64,000 bases of DNA from Arthrobacter sp. ZGTC131 (GCF_002929275.1 NZ_PJIK01000016.1:1-64000), one strand, 5' to 3'; positions 15,117-24,861 are shown, counted from the first letter of the stretch. Translations and numbers: made by a program. Notes: generated from the sequence alone by a model not told the origin.

Positions 15117-16523
15117 TTAGCGGCCGTTCCTGAAGCGGGCTGTCACGGCGTCTCCGTGCGCCGGGAGGTCTTCCGCCCCGGACAGGCTGACGATGTGTCC
15201 GCTGACCTGTTCCAGCGCGGACTCCGTGTAGTTGATGACCTGGATGGCGCGCAGGAAGGTGGTCACGTTCAGCCCTGACGAGAATGCCGCAGTTCCGCTG
15301 GTGGGCAGCACGTGGTTTGACCCGGCGCAGTAATCGCCGAGGCTGACGGGGCTGTAATCCCCGACGAAGATGGCGCCGGCGTTCCGGATCCGCGAGGCCA
15401 CCTTGGCGGCATCCGCCGTCATGATCTCAAGGTGTTCTGCCGCGTAGGCGTCGCACGCGGCAATCCCCTGCTCGAGGTCGTCCACGAGGACGACGCCGGA
15501 CTGCGGCCCGGACAGGGCCTCGCGCACGCGCTGGCTGTGCTTGGTTGAGGCTCCTTGCTGTTCAAGTTCCTCCCGCACCTCCGCGGCAAGCTGGAGGGAG
15601 TCCGTGATCAGGACGGACGCGGCCTTCGGATCGTGTTCGGCCTGGCTGATCAGGTCTGCGGCCACGAAGGCGGCCCGTGCCGTCGAATCCGCCAATATGG
15701 CGATTTCCGTGGTGCCCGCCTCGGAATCGATTCCCACGACACCCTTGACGAGCCGCTTGGCCGTGGCCACGAAGATGTTCCCGGGCCCGGTCACCACATC
15801 CACCGGCTCCAGGGCCGGCTCGCCCTCCGCGCCGGGAACGCCGTAGGCAAACGCGGCGATGGCCTGGGCCCCGCCGATGGCGTACACCTCGTCGATGCCC
15901 AGGAGTGCCGCGGCGGCCAGGATGGTGGGGTGCGGGAGTCCGCCGAAGTCCTTCTGCGGCGGCGACGCCAGCGCGATGGACTCCACCCCTGCGGCCAGGG
16001 CAGGTACAACGTTCATGATGACCGACGACGGGTAGACGGCAAGGCCGCCGGGCACGTACAGGCCTACGCGGGCCACCGGAACCCACTTTTGGCTCACCAC
16101 TGCGCCGTCGCCGAGGGAGACGTCGACGTCGGCCGGCCGCTGGCCGTCAGCGAACCGCCGCGCCCGGCTGATGGACTCTTCAAGGGCGGACCGCACAGCC
16201 GGGTCTAGGCCGTCCAGGGCTGACTGGAGCGCCTCCGCCGGAACTCGCGGATGTGCCTGGTCCACGCCGTCGAACGCCTTTGCAAAGTCAGCGAGGGCGG
16301 CAAAGCCGCGCTGGCGGACGGCAGAAATGATGTCCGTGACCTTCTGCTCTGCATCGGCCACGGTCTGGTGCCGTGCCCGCGGCACTGCCTCGCGGAGCTC
16401 CGCGAGGCTCAGGCGCCGGCCCCGCAGGTCAACGGTGCGGAATTCGACACTGCGGGATTCGGCACTGCGGGGTTCGACGGCGGGGGAAGTCGGGCGTACG
16501 GAGCTGTCCGGAGAAGTGGTCAC
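15117..16523 (-). CDS. hisD: Histidinol dehydrogenase
   Basis: 468 residues. It performs the last two steps of histidine synthesis, oxidising histidinol to histidine with NAD and zinc. Characteristic parts are [57 protein letters not shown] (catalytic pair) and [13 protein letters not shown]. The first 30 residues are an unusual serine/arginine/glutamate extension made by a 15-bp tandem repeat. A GTG start at 16523 fits TAAAAT ending exactly six bases upstream. The rest of the his operon is not next to it; a membrane protein gene lies upstream. Confidence 0.96.
   Translation of the reverse strand: MTTSPDSSVRPTSPAVEPRSAESRSVEFRTVDLRGRRLSLAELREAVPRARHQTVADAEQKVTDIISAVRQRGFAALADFAKAFDGVDQAHPRVPAEALQSALDGLDPAVRSALEESISRARRFADGQRPADVDVSLGDGAVVSQKWVPVARVGLYVPGGLAVYPSSVIMNVVPALAAGVESIALASPPQKDFGGLPHPTILAAAALLGIDEVYAIGGAQAIAAFAYGVPGAEGEPALEPVDVVTGPGNIFVATAKRLVKGVVGIDSEAGTTEIAILADSTARAAFVAADLISQAEHDPKAASVLITDSLQLAAEVREELEQQGASTKHSQRVREALSGPQSGVVLVDDLEQGIAACDAYAAEHLEIMTADAAKVASRIRNAGAIFVGDYSPVSLGDYCAGSNHVLPTSGTAAFSSGLNVTTFLRAIQVINYTESALEQVSGHIVSLSGAEDLPAHGDAVTARFRNGR
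16441..16485 (-). repeat. 15-bp tandem repeat within the 5' end of hisD
   Basis: Three successive 15-base units (16441-16455, 16456-16470, 16471-16485) share TTCGRC and GCGG. In the hisD frame they encode [10 protein letters not shown] and E-F-R-T-V, so the frame is kept and the protein gains five residues per unit. Confidence 0.7.
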
Positions 16524-16535
16524 CCGTTCATTTTA
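16524..16535 (-). promoter_or_regulatory. Candidate leaderless promoter -10 of hisD
   Basis: The minus strand reads TAAAAT-GAACGG-GTG. The hexamer matches TATAAT at five of six positions. The start codon follows after exactly six bases and no Shine-Dalgarno is present. Confidence 0.6.
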
Positions 16536-16604
16536 CGCGCCGCGGCGCGCACGCCTGCGGTGTTACGGGATGCCGTCCAGTCCGGTGCCGGGCGGCGGCC
16601 TCTG

Positions 16605-17168
16605 CTAGGAACCCTGCCCTGCGCCCTGCTCGGTGGCCGGGTCTCTTGACTTGCCCAGCAGGCTGATCACGCGCAAGGCGAAATAGCCGGCGGCGACGGC
16701 CGCCGGCCAGAGCAGCAGGACGGTGTGTGATCGTAACGAGAAGGCGACGCTGGCATTCGCCGACGTGTCCTCGGGCTGCCCCAGCCAGAGGCCTGCCAGC
16801 ACTCCGGTCTGCCAGGCGAGGACGGCCCCTGCGCCGCCTGCGGCCACCGAGACCACCAGCAGGCGGCGCGTTCCGCCGTCCTTGCGTCCGGACAGCAGCA
16901 CGGCCACAAGGCTGCCGGCGAACACGAACAATCCGGCCAGGACGAGGTCCCGCGGGAGCCAGCCCGCGCTGTTGGTGCCCGACGCCAGCGCAGCGTTGCC
17001 GGACAGAAAGTTCATTCCGCCCGGAGCCAGGAGCCACCACAGCAGGCCCGCCGGGATGCCCGCCCCGATGATGCCCGCGGCCCACGGCCAGCTCCGTTGC
17101 ACGCCTTCCGGGCCGGCCCCCGGCTTGTCATGGCGGCGGGCCGGAGGTGCGGTTGCAGGCTGTGTCAT
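16605..17168 (-). CDS. Four-helix membrane protein, DUF2567-like
   Basis: 187 residues. After a polar start (about 25 residues) there are four hydrophobic segments: near 28-47, 73-92, 103-126 and 147-168. The extracytoplasmic loop after the first one is long, and the C-terminus is polar. The layout recalls actinobacterial DUF2567 proteins, but I see no diagnostic motif, so function is unknown. TAACGT ends exactly six bases before the ATG, suggesting a leaderless transcript. It is divergent from the flavin reductase gene. Confidence 0.75.
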   Translation of the reverse strand: MTQPATAPPARRHDKPGAGPEGVQRSWPWAAGIIGAGIPAGLLWWLLAPGGMNFLSGNAALASGTNSAGWLPRDLVLAGLFVFAGSLVAVLLSGRKDGGTRRLLVVSVAAGGAGAVLAWQTGVLAGLWLGQPEDTSANASVAFSLRSHTVLLLWPAAVAAGYFALRVISLLGKSRDPATEQGAGQGS

Positions 17169-17180
17169 GAAGAAACGTTA
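17169..17180 (-). promoter_or_regulatory. Candidate leaderless promoter -10 of the membrane protein gene
   Basis: The minus strand reads TAACGT-TTCTTC-ATG, with the hexamer at 17180-17175. Confidence 0.5.
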
Positions 17181-17306
17181 ACAAATGTTGGTCCGCACTG
17201 CGGAAACCGGGTTGGACACCCGCCGGATGACGCAACGCCGGGGAAGCCCAATAGTCTTGTAGTAGAGACACATCAGCAAACAGGTTCAGCAGGGAGATAG
17301 ATCACA

Positions 17307-17807
17307 GTGGCCTCAGATGACACCGCCTTCGAGGGCACGTTCAAGGAAATGTTCCGGCGCCACGCGGCGGGCGTGGCAATTATCACGGTGAATTACGACG
17401 GCGTGCCCTACGGGTTCACGGCAACCTCGGTGGCATCCCTGTCCGCCAAGCCGCCGCGCTTCACGTTCAACATGGCCCGCAGCTCGAGCTCGTGGCCCGC
17501 CGTTGCCAATACGACCTACATCGGCGTCCACATGCTGGGGCTGGAGAACCAGGAGCTGGCTGACCGATTTGCTCGCACGAAGGAGCGCTTCGCCGGGGAT
17601 CACTGGGCCCTGGGGCCCCATGATGTGCCCGTGCTCAAGGATGTGGCCGGGTGGCTGGTCGGAAAGATCCAGATGCGGCTCTCCTTCGAAAACAACGCAG
17701 TGGTGGTGGTGGAAGTCGTCGAGGGCGAAGTGGGCGAAGACGGCACTCCGCTGCTGTACCACTCCGGAGCGTACGGGCAGCCGGTCCCGCTCGATTACGA
17801 AATTTAG
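17307..17807 (+). CDS. Flavin reductase family protein
   Basis: 166 residues with a GTG start and GGGAG upstream. The order FRRHAAGVAIITVNYDGVPYGFTATSVASLSAKPPRFTFNMA is the FMN-binding split-barrel typical of short-chain flavin reductases, which supply reduced flavin to two-component monooxygenases; some homologues are assimilatory or regulatory. No monooxygenase gene lies nearby, so the partner is unknown. Its stop overlaps the dnaE stop on the other strand by four bases, leaving no room for a terminator between them. Confidence 0.9.
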   Translation: MASDDTAFEGTFKEMFRRHAAGVAIITVNYDGVPYGFTATSVASLSAKPPRFTFNMARSSSSWPAVANTTYIGVHMLGLENQELADRFARTKERFAGDHWALGPHDVPVLKDVAGWLVGKIQMRLSFENNAVVVVEVVEGEVGEDGTPLLYHSGAYGQPVPLDYEI

Positions 17808-20800
17808 GCGTCCAGGCAGGCAGGGCCCAGCAGCACTTTGAGGTCTCCGAAGAGGGACGGGTTGGGGTTGACCCGCAGGTGCACGGGCAGGCCCATGACC
17901 TCCACGCGGGTGTCGCCCTGCAGGTGGACCCGGACCTCGGAGTTGCCCCGGTGGTTGCGCAGCACGTCGCCGAGTTCGGTGACCACGGCCTCCGTGGCCT
18001 TGTGCGTGGGCATCGTGATCACGATGGGGCCATTGGTGCCCTCGCTGAGGTCCGGCACGGACAGTTCCATGCAGTTCAAGGCGATGGCGCCGTCGTCCCG
18101 CCGCTGCAGCCGGCCCTTGACCACTACAATCAGGTCCTCGGCGAGGACCGACGCGATGGGGCCGTACACCTGGCCGAAGAACATCACTTCCATAGATCCG
18201 CCCAGGTCCTCGATCTCCGCCCGGGCATAAGCGTTGCCGCTGGCCTTGGCGATCCGCCGGCTCAGCGAGGTGATCATGCCCGCGATGGTGACGATCGCGC
18301 CGTCGTGCGGGCCGTCCTCCGCGATGATCGAGGTGATGGACTGGTCGGCGTGCTGGCTCAGGAGCCCTTCGAGCCCCTGGAGCGGGTGGTCCGACACGTA
18401 AAGCCCGAGCATGTCTCGTTCGAACGACAGCTTGTCCTTCTTCTCCCATTCGGGGAGGTCGGGAATCTCGATGCTCAGCGACGCCTCGGATTCGGCCTCT
18501 TCGAAGCCGGCGAAGAGGTCGAACTGGCCGATCGCCTCGTTGCGCTTGAGGGTGATGACGGAGTCGATGGCTTCTTCATGGATCATGGCCAGGGCACGCC
18601 GGTGGTGCTTCAGGGAGTCGAACGCGCCTGCCTTGATCAGGGATTCGATGGTGCGCTTGTTGCAGACTACGGCCGGGACCTTCATGAGGTAGTCCTTGAA
18701 GGACGTGTAGGCGCCTTCTTTTTCGCGGGCCGCCACCATGGCCTCGACGGCGTTTACGCCGACGTTGCGGATGGCGCCCATGCCGAAGCGGATGTCATTG
18801 CCAACAGGGGTGAAGTTGAGGGCCGACTCGTTGACGTCGGGCGGCAGCACCGTGATGCCCATCCGTCTGCACTCGTTGAGGTAGATCGCGGACTTGTCCT
18901 TGTCATCGCCGACTGAAGTGAGCAAGGCGGCCATGTATTCGGGGGCGTAGTGCGCCTTCAGGTACGCGGTCCAGTAGGAGATCACGCCGTATGCGGCCGA
19001 GTGCGCCTTGTTGAAGGCGTAGTCGGAGAAGGGCAGCAGGATGTCCCAGAGGGTCTTGACCGCGGCCATGGAATAGCCGTTGTCCTGCATGCCCTGCGAG
19101 AAGCCGGCGAACTGCTTGTCCAGCTCGGACTTCTTCTTCTTGCCCATGGCGCGGCGGAGGATGTCGGCCTGGCCGAGGGTATAGCCGGCGAGTTTCTGTG
19201 CCACGGCCATGACCTGCTCCTGGTACACGATCAGCCCGTACGTGCCGCCCAGGATCTCGGAGAGCGGCTCCTCGAGCTCCGGGTGGATCGGGATAACCTC
19301 CTGGATCTTGTTCTTGCGCAGCGCGTAGTCGGTGTGCGCGTTGGCGCCCATGGGACCAGGCCGGTAGAGGGCCAGCACCGCGGAGATGTCTTCGAAGTTG
19401 TCGGGCTTCATCAGCTTGAGCAGGGACCGCATGGGGCCGCCGTCGAGCTGGAACACACCCAGGGTGTCGCCGCGTGCCAGCAGCTCGTAGGACGCGGCGT
19501 CGTCAAGTTCGAGGGTTTCGAGGTCGAGGTCGACGCCGCGGTTCATCTTGATGTTTTCCAGGGCGTCGGAAATGATCGTCAGGTTCCGCAGGCCGAGGAA
19601 GTCCATCTTGATCAGGCCGAGGCCCTCGGACGTCGGGTAGTCGAACTGCGTGATGACCTGGCCGTCCTGGAAGCGGCGCATGATGGGAATCACGTCAATG
19701 ATGGGGTCCGAGGACATGATGACGCCGGCGGCGTGCACGCCCCATTGCCGCTTCAGGCCCTCGATGCCCAGCGCCGTCTCGAAAACCTTGGCGGCCTCGG
19801 GGTCGGTGCTGATCAGTTGGCGGAAGTCACCGGCCTCGCTGTAGCGTTTGGCTTCCTTGTTCTGGATGTCGGCCAGCGGAATGTCCTTGGCCATCACGGC
19901 GGGCGGCAGCGCCTTGGTCAGCTGCTCGCCCATGCTGAACGGGTAGCCCAGCACTCGCGAGGAGTCCTTGAGGGCCTGCTTGGTCTTGATGGTGCCGTAG
20001 GTGACGATCATGGCCACGCGCTCGTCGCCGTATTTGCGCGTGACGTAGTCGATCACTTCCGAGCGGCGCCGGTCATCGAAGTCGACGTCGAAGTCGGGCA
20101 TGGAGACACGGTCCGGGTTGAGGAAGCGCTCAAAGATCAGTCCGTGGTGCAGCGGGTCAAGATCGGTGATGCGCATGGCATACGCCACCATGGAGCCTGC
20201 ACCCGAGCCACGCCCCGGACCTACCCGGATGCCGTTGTTCTTGGCCCAGTTGATGAAGTCGGCCACCACGAGGAAGTAGCCCGGGAAGCCCATGGAGGTG
20301 ATGACTTCCAGCTCATAGTCGGCCTGCTTGCGGACCTTGTCCGGGATGCCCAGGGGGTAGCGGTAATGGAGTCCCTTGTCGACTTCCTTGACCAACCAGG
20401 AGGTCTCATCCTCCCCCTCGGGGCAGGGGAACCGGGGCATGTAGTTGGCGCCGGTGTTGAATGAAACCTCGCAGCGCTCGGCGATCAGGAGCGTGTTGTC
20501 GCACGCGTCCGGGTGGTCGCGGAAAAGCTCACGCATTTCCCGCGGCGACTTCAGGTAGTAGCCGCTGCCGGAGAACGCGAAGCGGGAGCCGCCGTTGTCG
20601 TACGTCGGCTCGAGCAGGGTGGAACCCGACTGGATGGCCAGCAGGGCCTCATGCGCCTTCGCGTCGTGCTCGTGCGTGTAGTGCAGGTCATTGGTGGCCA
20701 CCAGCGGCAGGTTCAGGTCCTTGGCCAGGCGCAGCAGATCGCCCGTGACGCGGCGCTCGATATCCAGGCCGTGGTCCATGAGCTCGCAGAAGTAGTTCTC

Positions 20801-21361
20801 CGCGCCAAAGATGTCGCGGAACTCTGCGGCTGCCTCGAGCGCTTCGCGGTACTGGCCGAGCCGCAGCCGTGTCTGGACCTCACCGGACGGGCAGCCCGTG
20901 GTGGCGATGAGCCCTTCCGAGTACGTGTTCAGCAGCTCACGGTCCAGCCGGGGCCATTTGCCGAAGACAGAGTCCAGTGAGGCGATCGAGGAGGCACGGA
21001 ACAGGTTCCGCATACCGACGTTGTTATAGCTCAGGAGGGTCATGTGGGTGTAGGAACCACCGCCGGAGACGTCGTCCTTGCGCTGGCTTTCCTCGCCCCA
21101 GCGGACGCGGCTCTTGTCGCCGCGGGCGGTTCCGGGAGTCACATAGGCTTCGACGCCAATGATCGGTTTGATGCCCTTGTCCGTGGCCTTGCGCCAGAAA
21201 TCGAACGCGCCGAACAGATAGCCGTGGTCCGTTGTGGCCAGGGCAGGCATCCCCAGGCGTTCGGTTTCGTCAAACAGCTCCCCCAGGCGGGCCGCACCAT
21301 CCAGCATGGAGTATTCGGTATGGGTGTGCAGGTGGACGAACGAGTCATTGCTGGAAGTCAC
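17804..21361 (-). CDS. dnaE: DNA polymerase III subunit alpha (DnaE1)
   Basis: 1185 residues, the normal length of DnaE1, the main replicative polymerase. The N-terminal PHP domain begins FVHLHTHTEYSMLDGAARL; the palm has GPGRGSGAGS and the catalytic PDFDVDFDD at about 421-429; later come the helix-hairpin-helix region (YLNECRRMGITVLPPDVN) and an OB fold near the C-terminus. The start is a GTG with no Shine-Dalgarno, and TAGAAT ends exactly six bases upstream, so a leaderless transcript is likely even for this essential gene. rluD and lspA lie upstream on the same strand. Confidence 0.98.
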   Translation of the reverse strand: MTSSNDSFVHLHTHTEYSMLDGAARLGELFDETERLGMPALATTDHGYLFGAFDFWRKATDKGIKPIIGVEAYVTPGTARGDKSRVRWGEESQRKDDVSGGGSYTHMTLLSYNNVGMRNLFRASSIASLDSVFGKWPRLDRELLNTYSEGLIATTGCPSGEVQTRLRLGQYREALEAAAEFRDIFGAENYFCELMDHGLDIERRVTGDLLRLAKDLNLPLVATNDLHYTHEHDAKAHEALLAIQSGSTLLEPTYDNGGSRFAFSGSGYYLKSPREMRELFRDHPDACDNTLLIAERCEVSFNTGANYMPRFPCPEGEDETSWLVKEVDKGLHYRYPLGIPDKVRKQADYELEVITSMGFPGYFLVVADFINWAKNNGIRVGPGRGSGAGSMVAYAMRITDLDPLHHGLIFERFLNPDRVSMPDFDVDFDDRRRSEVIDYVTRKYGDERVAMIVTYGTIKTKQALKDSSRVLGYPFSMGEQLTKALPPAVMAKDIPLADIQNKEAKRYSEAGDFRQLISTDPEAAKVFETALGIEGLKRQWGVHAAGVIMSSDPIIDVIPIMRRFQDGQVITQFDYPTSEGLGLIKMDFLGLRNLTIISDALENIKMNRGVDLDLETLELDDAASYELLARGDTLGVFQLDGGPMRSLLKLMKPDNFEDISAVLALYRPGPMGANAHTDYALRKNKIQEVIPIHPELEEPLSEILGGTYGLIVYQEQVMAVAQKLAGYTLGQADILRRAMGKKKKSELDKQFAGFSQGMQDNGYSMAAVKTLWDILLPFSDYAFNKAHSAAYGVISYWTAYLKAHYAPEYMAALLTSVGDDKDKSAIYLNECRRMGITVLPPDVNESALNFTPVGNDIRFGMGAIRNVGVNAVEAMVAAREKEGAYTSFKDYLMKVPAVVCNKRTIESLIKAGAFDSLKHHRRALAMIHEEAIDSVITLKRNEAIGQFDLFAGFEEAESEASLSIEIPDLPEWEKKDKLSFERDMLGLYVSDHPLQGLEGLLSQHADQSITSIIAEDGPHDGAIVTIAGMITSLSRRIAKASGNAYARAEIEDLGGSMEVMFFGQVYGPIASVLAEDLIVVVKGRLQRRDDGAIALNCMELSVPDLSEGTNGPIVITMPTHKATEAVVTELGDVLRNHRGNSEVRVHLQGDTRVEVMGLPVHLRVNPNPSLFGDLKVLLGPACLDA

Positions 21362-21373
21362 CGGACCATTCTA
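21362..21373 (-). promoter_or_regulatory. Candidate leaderless promoter -10 of dnaE
   Basis: The minus strand reads TAGAAT-GGTCCG-GTG, with TAGAAT at 21373-21368. It matches TATAAT at five of six positions. The spacing to the start codon is six bases. Confidence 0.6.
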
Positions 21374-21396
21374 GTGCCGCCCGCCGACATTGATGG

Positions 21397-22323
21397 TCAG
21401 GCCTTGCCGGACTCCAGAACTTCCAGCGCGTACGACAGGTCCTCGGGGTAGTCGCTGGTGACTGTCACACGCTCCCCTGTCCGCGGGTGGTCGAAGCCAA
21501 GCTGGCGGGCATGCAGCCATTGGCGGGTGAGGCCGAGGGTGGCGGCGAGCCGGGGGTCTGCCCCGTAGGTCAGGTCGCCGGCGCACGGGTGCCGGAGGGC
21601 GGCGAAGTGGACCCGGATCTGGTGGGTGCGGCCCGTCTCCAGGTGCACCTCCACGAGGGTAGCCTTCCCGAAGGCCTCAAGAACTTCGTAGTGCGTGACC
21701 GAGGGGCGGCCGTCCTCAATGACGGCGAAACGCCAGTCGTGGCCGGGATGCCGGCCGATGGGGGCGTCGATGGTTCCCTGCAGCGGGTCCGGGAGGCCCT
21801 GGACCACGGCGTGATAGACCTTGTCCACACTGCGTTCCTTGAAGGCCCGTTTGAGGGCCGTGTACGCCTGTTCCGATTTGGCCACCACCATGACGCCGGA
21901 GGTTCCGACGTCGAGCCGGTGGACGATGCCCGCGCGTTCCGGGGAGCCGGAGGTGGAAATGCGGTATCCAGCGCCGGCGAGTCCGCCCACCACCGTGGGC
22001 CCCACCCAGCCGGGAGACGGATGCGCCGCGACCCCTACCGGCTTGTCGACAACCACAAAGTCGTCGTCGTCCAGCAGAATCTTCAGGCCTTCCACTACTT
22101 CCTCCACTACTTCAAGGGGGTCCCGACGCTCCGGGACCGTCACGTCCAGCACGGCGCCGGACGTGAGTTTGGCGGATTTGCCCACGGGCTTCCCGCCGCT
22201 GAGAACGTTCCCCTCGGCGATCAGCGTGGCCGCGAGGGAGCGCGACATGCCCATCAGCTTGGCCAGGCCGGCGTCGATCCGGCTGCCGTCAAGCTCGTCG
22301 GGCACGACGACGCGCTCAGACAT
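21397..22323 (-). CDS. RluA/RluD family pseudouridine synthase
   Basis: 308 residues. Residues 1-75 form an S4 RNA-binding domain ([30 protein letters not shown]). The catalytic domain has [19 protein letters not shown], whose aspartate forms the covalent adduct with uridine, and ends with [27 protein letters not shown]. It probably modifies 23S rRNA; the exact positions are not predictable. Its ATG overlaps the lspA stop by eight bases (ATGTCTGA), so the two are translationally coupled, an arrangement seen in many bacteria. Confidence 0.93.
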   Translation of the reverse strand: MSERVVVPDELDGSRIDAGLAKLMGMSRSLAATLIAEGNVLSGGKPVGKSAKLTSGAVLDVTVPERRDPLEVVEEVVEGLKILLDDDDFVVVDKPVGVAAHPSPGWVGPTVVGGLAGAGYRISTSGSPERAGIVHRLDVGTSGVMVVAKSEQAYTALKRAFKERSVDKVYHAVVQGLPDPLQGTIDAPIGRHPGHDWRFAVIEDGRPSVTHYEVLEAFGKATLVEVHLETGRTHQIRVHFAALRHPCAGDLTYGADPRLAATLGLTRQWLHARQLGFDHPRTGERVTVTSDYPEDLSYALEVLESGKA

Positions 22324-22888
22324 CCTTGGTTCCGTCCCGTTTGGCGACCGCGTGGTGCGACCCGTCCAGGGCGATGCCCCGCAGCGTCAGGAGGCAGATG
22401 ATGACCACGGACGAGACGACGGCGGAGTCCGCGATGTTGAAGATGGCGAAGTTGGGCAGCTGAATGAAGTCGACGACGTGGCCCATGGCGAAGGACGGCG
22501 CCCGGAAGAGACGGTCGGTCAGGTTGCCCAGCGCGCCGCCGAGCAGGAGTCCCAAGGCCAGCGCCCACCAGGCCGAACCGAGCTTGCGAAGCTGGAACAG
22601 GATGGCAATAGCCACACCCACCATGATGATCGTAAACACCCAGGTCACGTTCTCGCCGATCGAGAACGCGGCCCCGGAATTCCGGATGAAGTACCAGTGC
22701 AGCACCGGCGGGAGCACGGGGATCCGCTCACCTTCGACCATGTTGGACGTGACCCACAGCTTGGTGAGCTGATCAAAGACGTACGCGAACCCCGCGAAGC
22801 CTGCGAACAGGGACAGCAGCACGGCGCGCTGTGGCCGCGGTGAAGAGGAGGCTGGGTGCGCTGCATCAGCGGCTAGTTCGTCAGTCAT
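22316..22888 (-). CDS. lspA: Lipoprotein signal peptidase II
   Basis: 190 residues from the ATG at 22888. It cleaves prolipoprotein signal peptides in the membrane before the modified cysteine. Four membrane segments are visible, and the two catalytic aspartates lie in GNLTDRLF and FNIADSAV near the C-terminus. FDQLTKLWV and IRNSGAAFS are also conserved. The frame is open to 23026, but the upstream part runs into the divIVA terminator and 3' end, so the later start is right. Substrates include the two predicted lipoproteins in this window. Confidence 0.95.
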   Translation of the reverse strand: MTDELAADAAHPASSSPRPQRAVLLSLFAGFAGFAYVFDQLTKLWVTSNMVEGERIPVLPPVLHWYFIRNSGAAFSIGENVTWVFTIIMVGVAIAILFQLRKLGSAWWALALGLLLGGALGNLTDRLFRAPSFAMGHVVDFIQLPNFAIFNIADSAVVSSVVIICLLTLRGIALDGSHHAVAKRDGTKDV

Positions 22889-22920
22889 GGTGCTTTCATT
22901 CGGGAACCCGTTGTTAATCA

Positions 22921-22960
22921 CAAAAGCCGGTAGCCGAGGAATCCTCAGCCACCGGCTTTC
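22921..22960 (-). terminator. Terminator of divIVA
   Basis: AAAGCCGGT (22923-22931) pairs with ACCGGCTTT (22951-22959), with an inner GAGG/CCTC pairing. Read on the minus strand the stem ends in GGCTTTTGTG, a T-rich tail. It follows the divIVA stop and precedes lspA. Confidence 0.85.
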
Positions 22961-22970
22961 AGAATACGTG

Positions 22971-23657
22971 CTAAACGGCAGCGCTGCTTTCGCCGACCTC
23001 AGGGGCAGCGACAGAACCGCGGGCATCCAGGTCGCGCAGCTGGCCTTCGATGTAGGCCTTCAGGCGTGAGCGGTAGTCGCGCTCGAAGCCGCGAAGCTGC
23101 TCCACCTTGCGCTCCAGGACGGACCGCTGCTGCTCCAGGGCGCCGAGGATCTTGCGGGACTTCTCCTGGGCGTCGTTGACGAGGCTGCTGGCCTCGATCT
23201 GTGCTTCGGCGATGATTTTGTCGCGCTGCTCCTGGCCGTCCGCAACGTGGCGATCGTGCATCTGCTGTGCCATGGCCAGCAGGCCGGCAGCGGACGCGGA
23301 GGCGTCCGGGGCCGCGGCGGCGGGGGCCTGGACCGGGGCTGCCTGCTCGGCGGCCTTCTTCTTGGCCAGTTCAGCGGCCTTCGCCTCAGCTTCAGCCTTG
23401 GCACGCGTTTCATCCTTGTCGGACTTGGCGGGCGCCGGGACCTTCTCAACCACCGGTGCGACCGCTGCGGAGGCTGCGGGCGATCCCGAACCGCCTTCGG
23501 CGAGCTTCTTGCGAAGTTCGTCGTTCTCCTGGTTCAGGCGCCGGAGTTCGACGACGATTTCGTCCAGGAAGTCATCAACTTCATCCTGGTCGTAGCCTTC
23601 GCGGAACTTGGTCGGCTGAAAGCGCTTGTTGACAACGTCTTCTGGCGTCAAAGCCAT
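22971..23657 (-). CDS. divIVA: DivIVA / Wag31 polar growth protein
   Basis: 228 residues. The N-terminus (LTPEDVVNKRFQPTKFREGYDQDEVDDFLDEI) is the conserved DivIVA membrane-binding region and first coiled coil. An alanine-, lysine- and proline-rich linker (about 55-120) joins it to a second coiled coil (about 125-210) with many Q, E and R. In actinobacteria DivIVA marks the poles and the septum and recruits the cell wall machinery. GAGGTG precedes the ATG by five bases. It closes the division cluster and ends at its own terminator. Confidence 0.96.
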   Translation of the reverse strand: MALTPEDVVNKRFQPTKFREGYDQDEVDDFLDEIVVELRRLNQENDELRKKLAEGGSGSPAASAAVAPVVEKVPAPAKSDKDETRAKAEAEAKAAELAKKKAAEQAAPVQAPAAAAPDASASAAGLLAMAQQMHDRHVADGQEQRDKIIAEAQIEASSLVNDAQEKSRKILGALEQQRSVLERKVEQLRGFERDYRSRLKAYIEGQLRDLDARGSVAAPEVGESSAAV

Positions 23658-23828
23658 CTGGTCACCTCGTTGGTCTAGTTAGTCAGTAGGCCTTCCGGCC
23701 GTCAAAACTACGGTACCTAAATATGGTCTGGTTCCTCTAATTCAACACCGTGATGTCAAACCGGAGATTCTCCGCGCGGGCGGCGTTCCATTTCACGAAC
23801 GGCCGTTGCGCTGCAAGATGATATGGGG

Positions 23829-24116
23829 TTATGCGAAGGATTTGGTCAAAGCCATGGCCACGCTGAGTGCAATGAAAAGCACCAGGAAACCAAGGTCAAG
23901 CGAGACGCCCCCGAGCCGTAGCGGCGGAATGACCCGCCGCAGGACCTTCAGAGGCGGGTCCGTGACGGAGTACACGGCGTGGGCCGCCACCAGGGCAACG
24001 CCGCGGGGGCGCCATTCGCGGGAGAACATCTGGACCCAGTCGAAGACCAGGCGGACAATCAGGGCCACGAAGATGAACAGCAGCACGATATAGACGAGCC
24101 CGAATACTATTCCCAT
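23829..24116 (-). CDS. YggT family membrane protein
   Basis: 95 residues with two membrane segments (about 3-24 and 70-92) and the loop REWRPRGVALVAAHAVYSVTDPPLKVLRRVIPPLRLGGVSLDL, the usual YggT sequence. The function is not settled; the gene sits between sepF and divIVA in nearly all actinobacteria (M. tuberculosis Rv2146c), so it probably takes part in division or polar growth. Confidence 0.93.
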   Translation of the reverse strand: MGIVFGLVYIVLLFIFVALIVRLVFDWVQMFSREWRPRGVALVAAHAVYSVTDPPLKVLRRVIPPLRLGGVSLDLGFLVLFIALSVAMALTKSFA

Positions 24117-24206
24117 GAGCTAACCAATATCTCCATGATTCATTCCGGATACCGCAGTGTCCTGTGGATCTTGCGTGTGTTGTGCTTCCACTATTTCAGC
24201 ACGGAT

Positions 24207-24230
24207 GCCAGGCAGGTGTCCCTGCCTGGC
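24207..24230. repeat. Perfect hairpin between sepF and yggT
   Basis: GCCAGGCAGG (24207-24216) and CCTGCCTGGC (24221-24230) form a perfect 10-bp inverted repeat around TGTC. On the minus strand no T-tract follows, so it is not a classic terminator; it may be an attenuator, a processing site or an operator between the two genes. Confidence 0.6.
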
Positions 24231-24245
24231 ACCCGGAGAGCCTTT

Positions 24246-24773
24246 TTAGCTTTGGTTGAAGAAGCTGGCGGTGGTCTCGCTGGCCTTCTTGTCGTCGCCG
24301 ATGACCTCGATGTACGACGGCGACAGCAGGAAGACCTTATTGGTTACGCGCTCGATGCTTCCGCGCAGGCCGAAGACGAGGCCTGCGGAGAAGTCAACCA
24401 GGCGCTTGGCGTCGGCCTCACCCATGTCGGTGACGTTCATGATGACGGGAATGCCGTCCCTGAAGCTTTCGCCGATGAGTTTGGCGTCATTGTAGGACCG
24501 CGGGTGGATCGTGGTGATCTGCCGCAGGCCAGTGGTCTCTTCGCGGCTCGAAGCCGCACGCTTGATGGGTGTCACGGGTGCGCGGTATTCCTCTTCGGCA
24601 GCTGGTGGCACTTCACGGACGACCTCGCGGACCGGCGCCGGGGCGCGGCGTTCCTCACGGTCATGCTCCATTGAGTGGTCCTCGTCTTTTTGCTGGGTGG
24701 AAAGCTCAGACTCGTATTCATCGCCATCGGCGAGCCCAAGATAGATCATTGTCTTGCGCAGAGCGCCGGCCAT
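24246..24773 (-). CDS. sepF: Cell division protein SepF
   Basis: 175 residues. The N-terminal amphipathic helix ([20 protein letters not shown]) should bind the membrane, a disordered E/R/P-rich linker follows, and the C-terminal domain ([57 protein letters not shown]) binds the FtsZ tail and forms dimers. In actinobacteria, which lack FtsA, SepF anchors the Z-ring. AGGAG lies seven bases before the ATG. Confidence 0.96.
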   Translation of the reverse strand: MAGALRKTMIYLGLADGDEYESELSTQQKDEDHSMEHDREERRAPAPVREVVREVPPAAEEEYRAPVTPIKRAASSREETTGLRQITTIHPRSYNDAKLIGESFRDGIPVIMNVTDMGEADAKRLVDFSAGLVFGLRGSIERVTNKVFLLSPSYIEVIGDDKKASETTASFFNQS

Positions 24774-24861
24774 GGTCGACTCCTAATCGTGTCCGTAAGC
24801 GGGCCGCCCAAAGTCCTGACAGCATCAAAAGTGCCCGCCATTCACTTCCAATACTCAGACG

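Noticed and set aside
18950-20464. Long plus-strand open frame (504 codons) opposite dnaE
   Set aside because: Antisense shadow of dnaE; no motif, no promoter and biased toward V, G and H as expected for the reverse complement.
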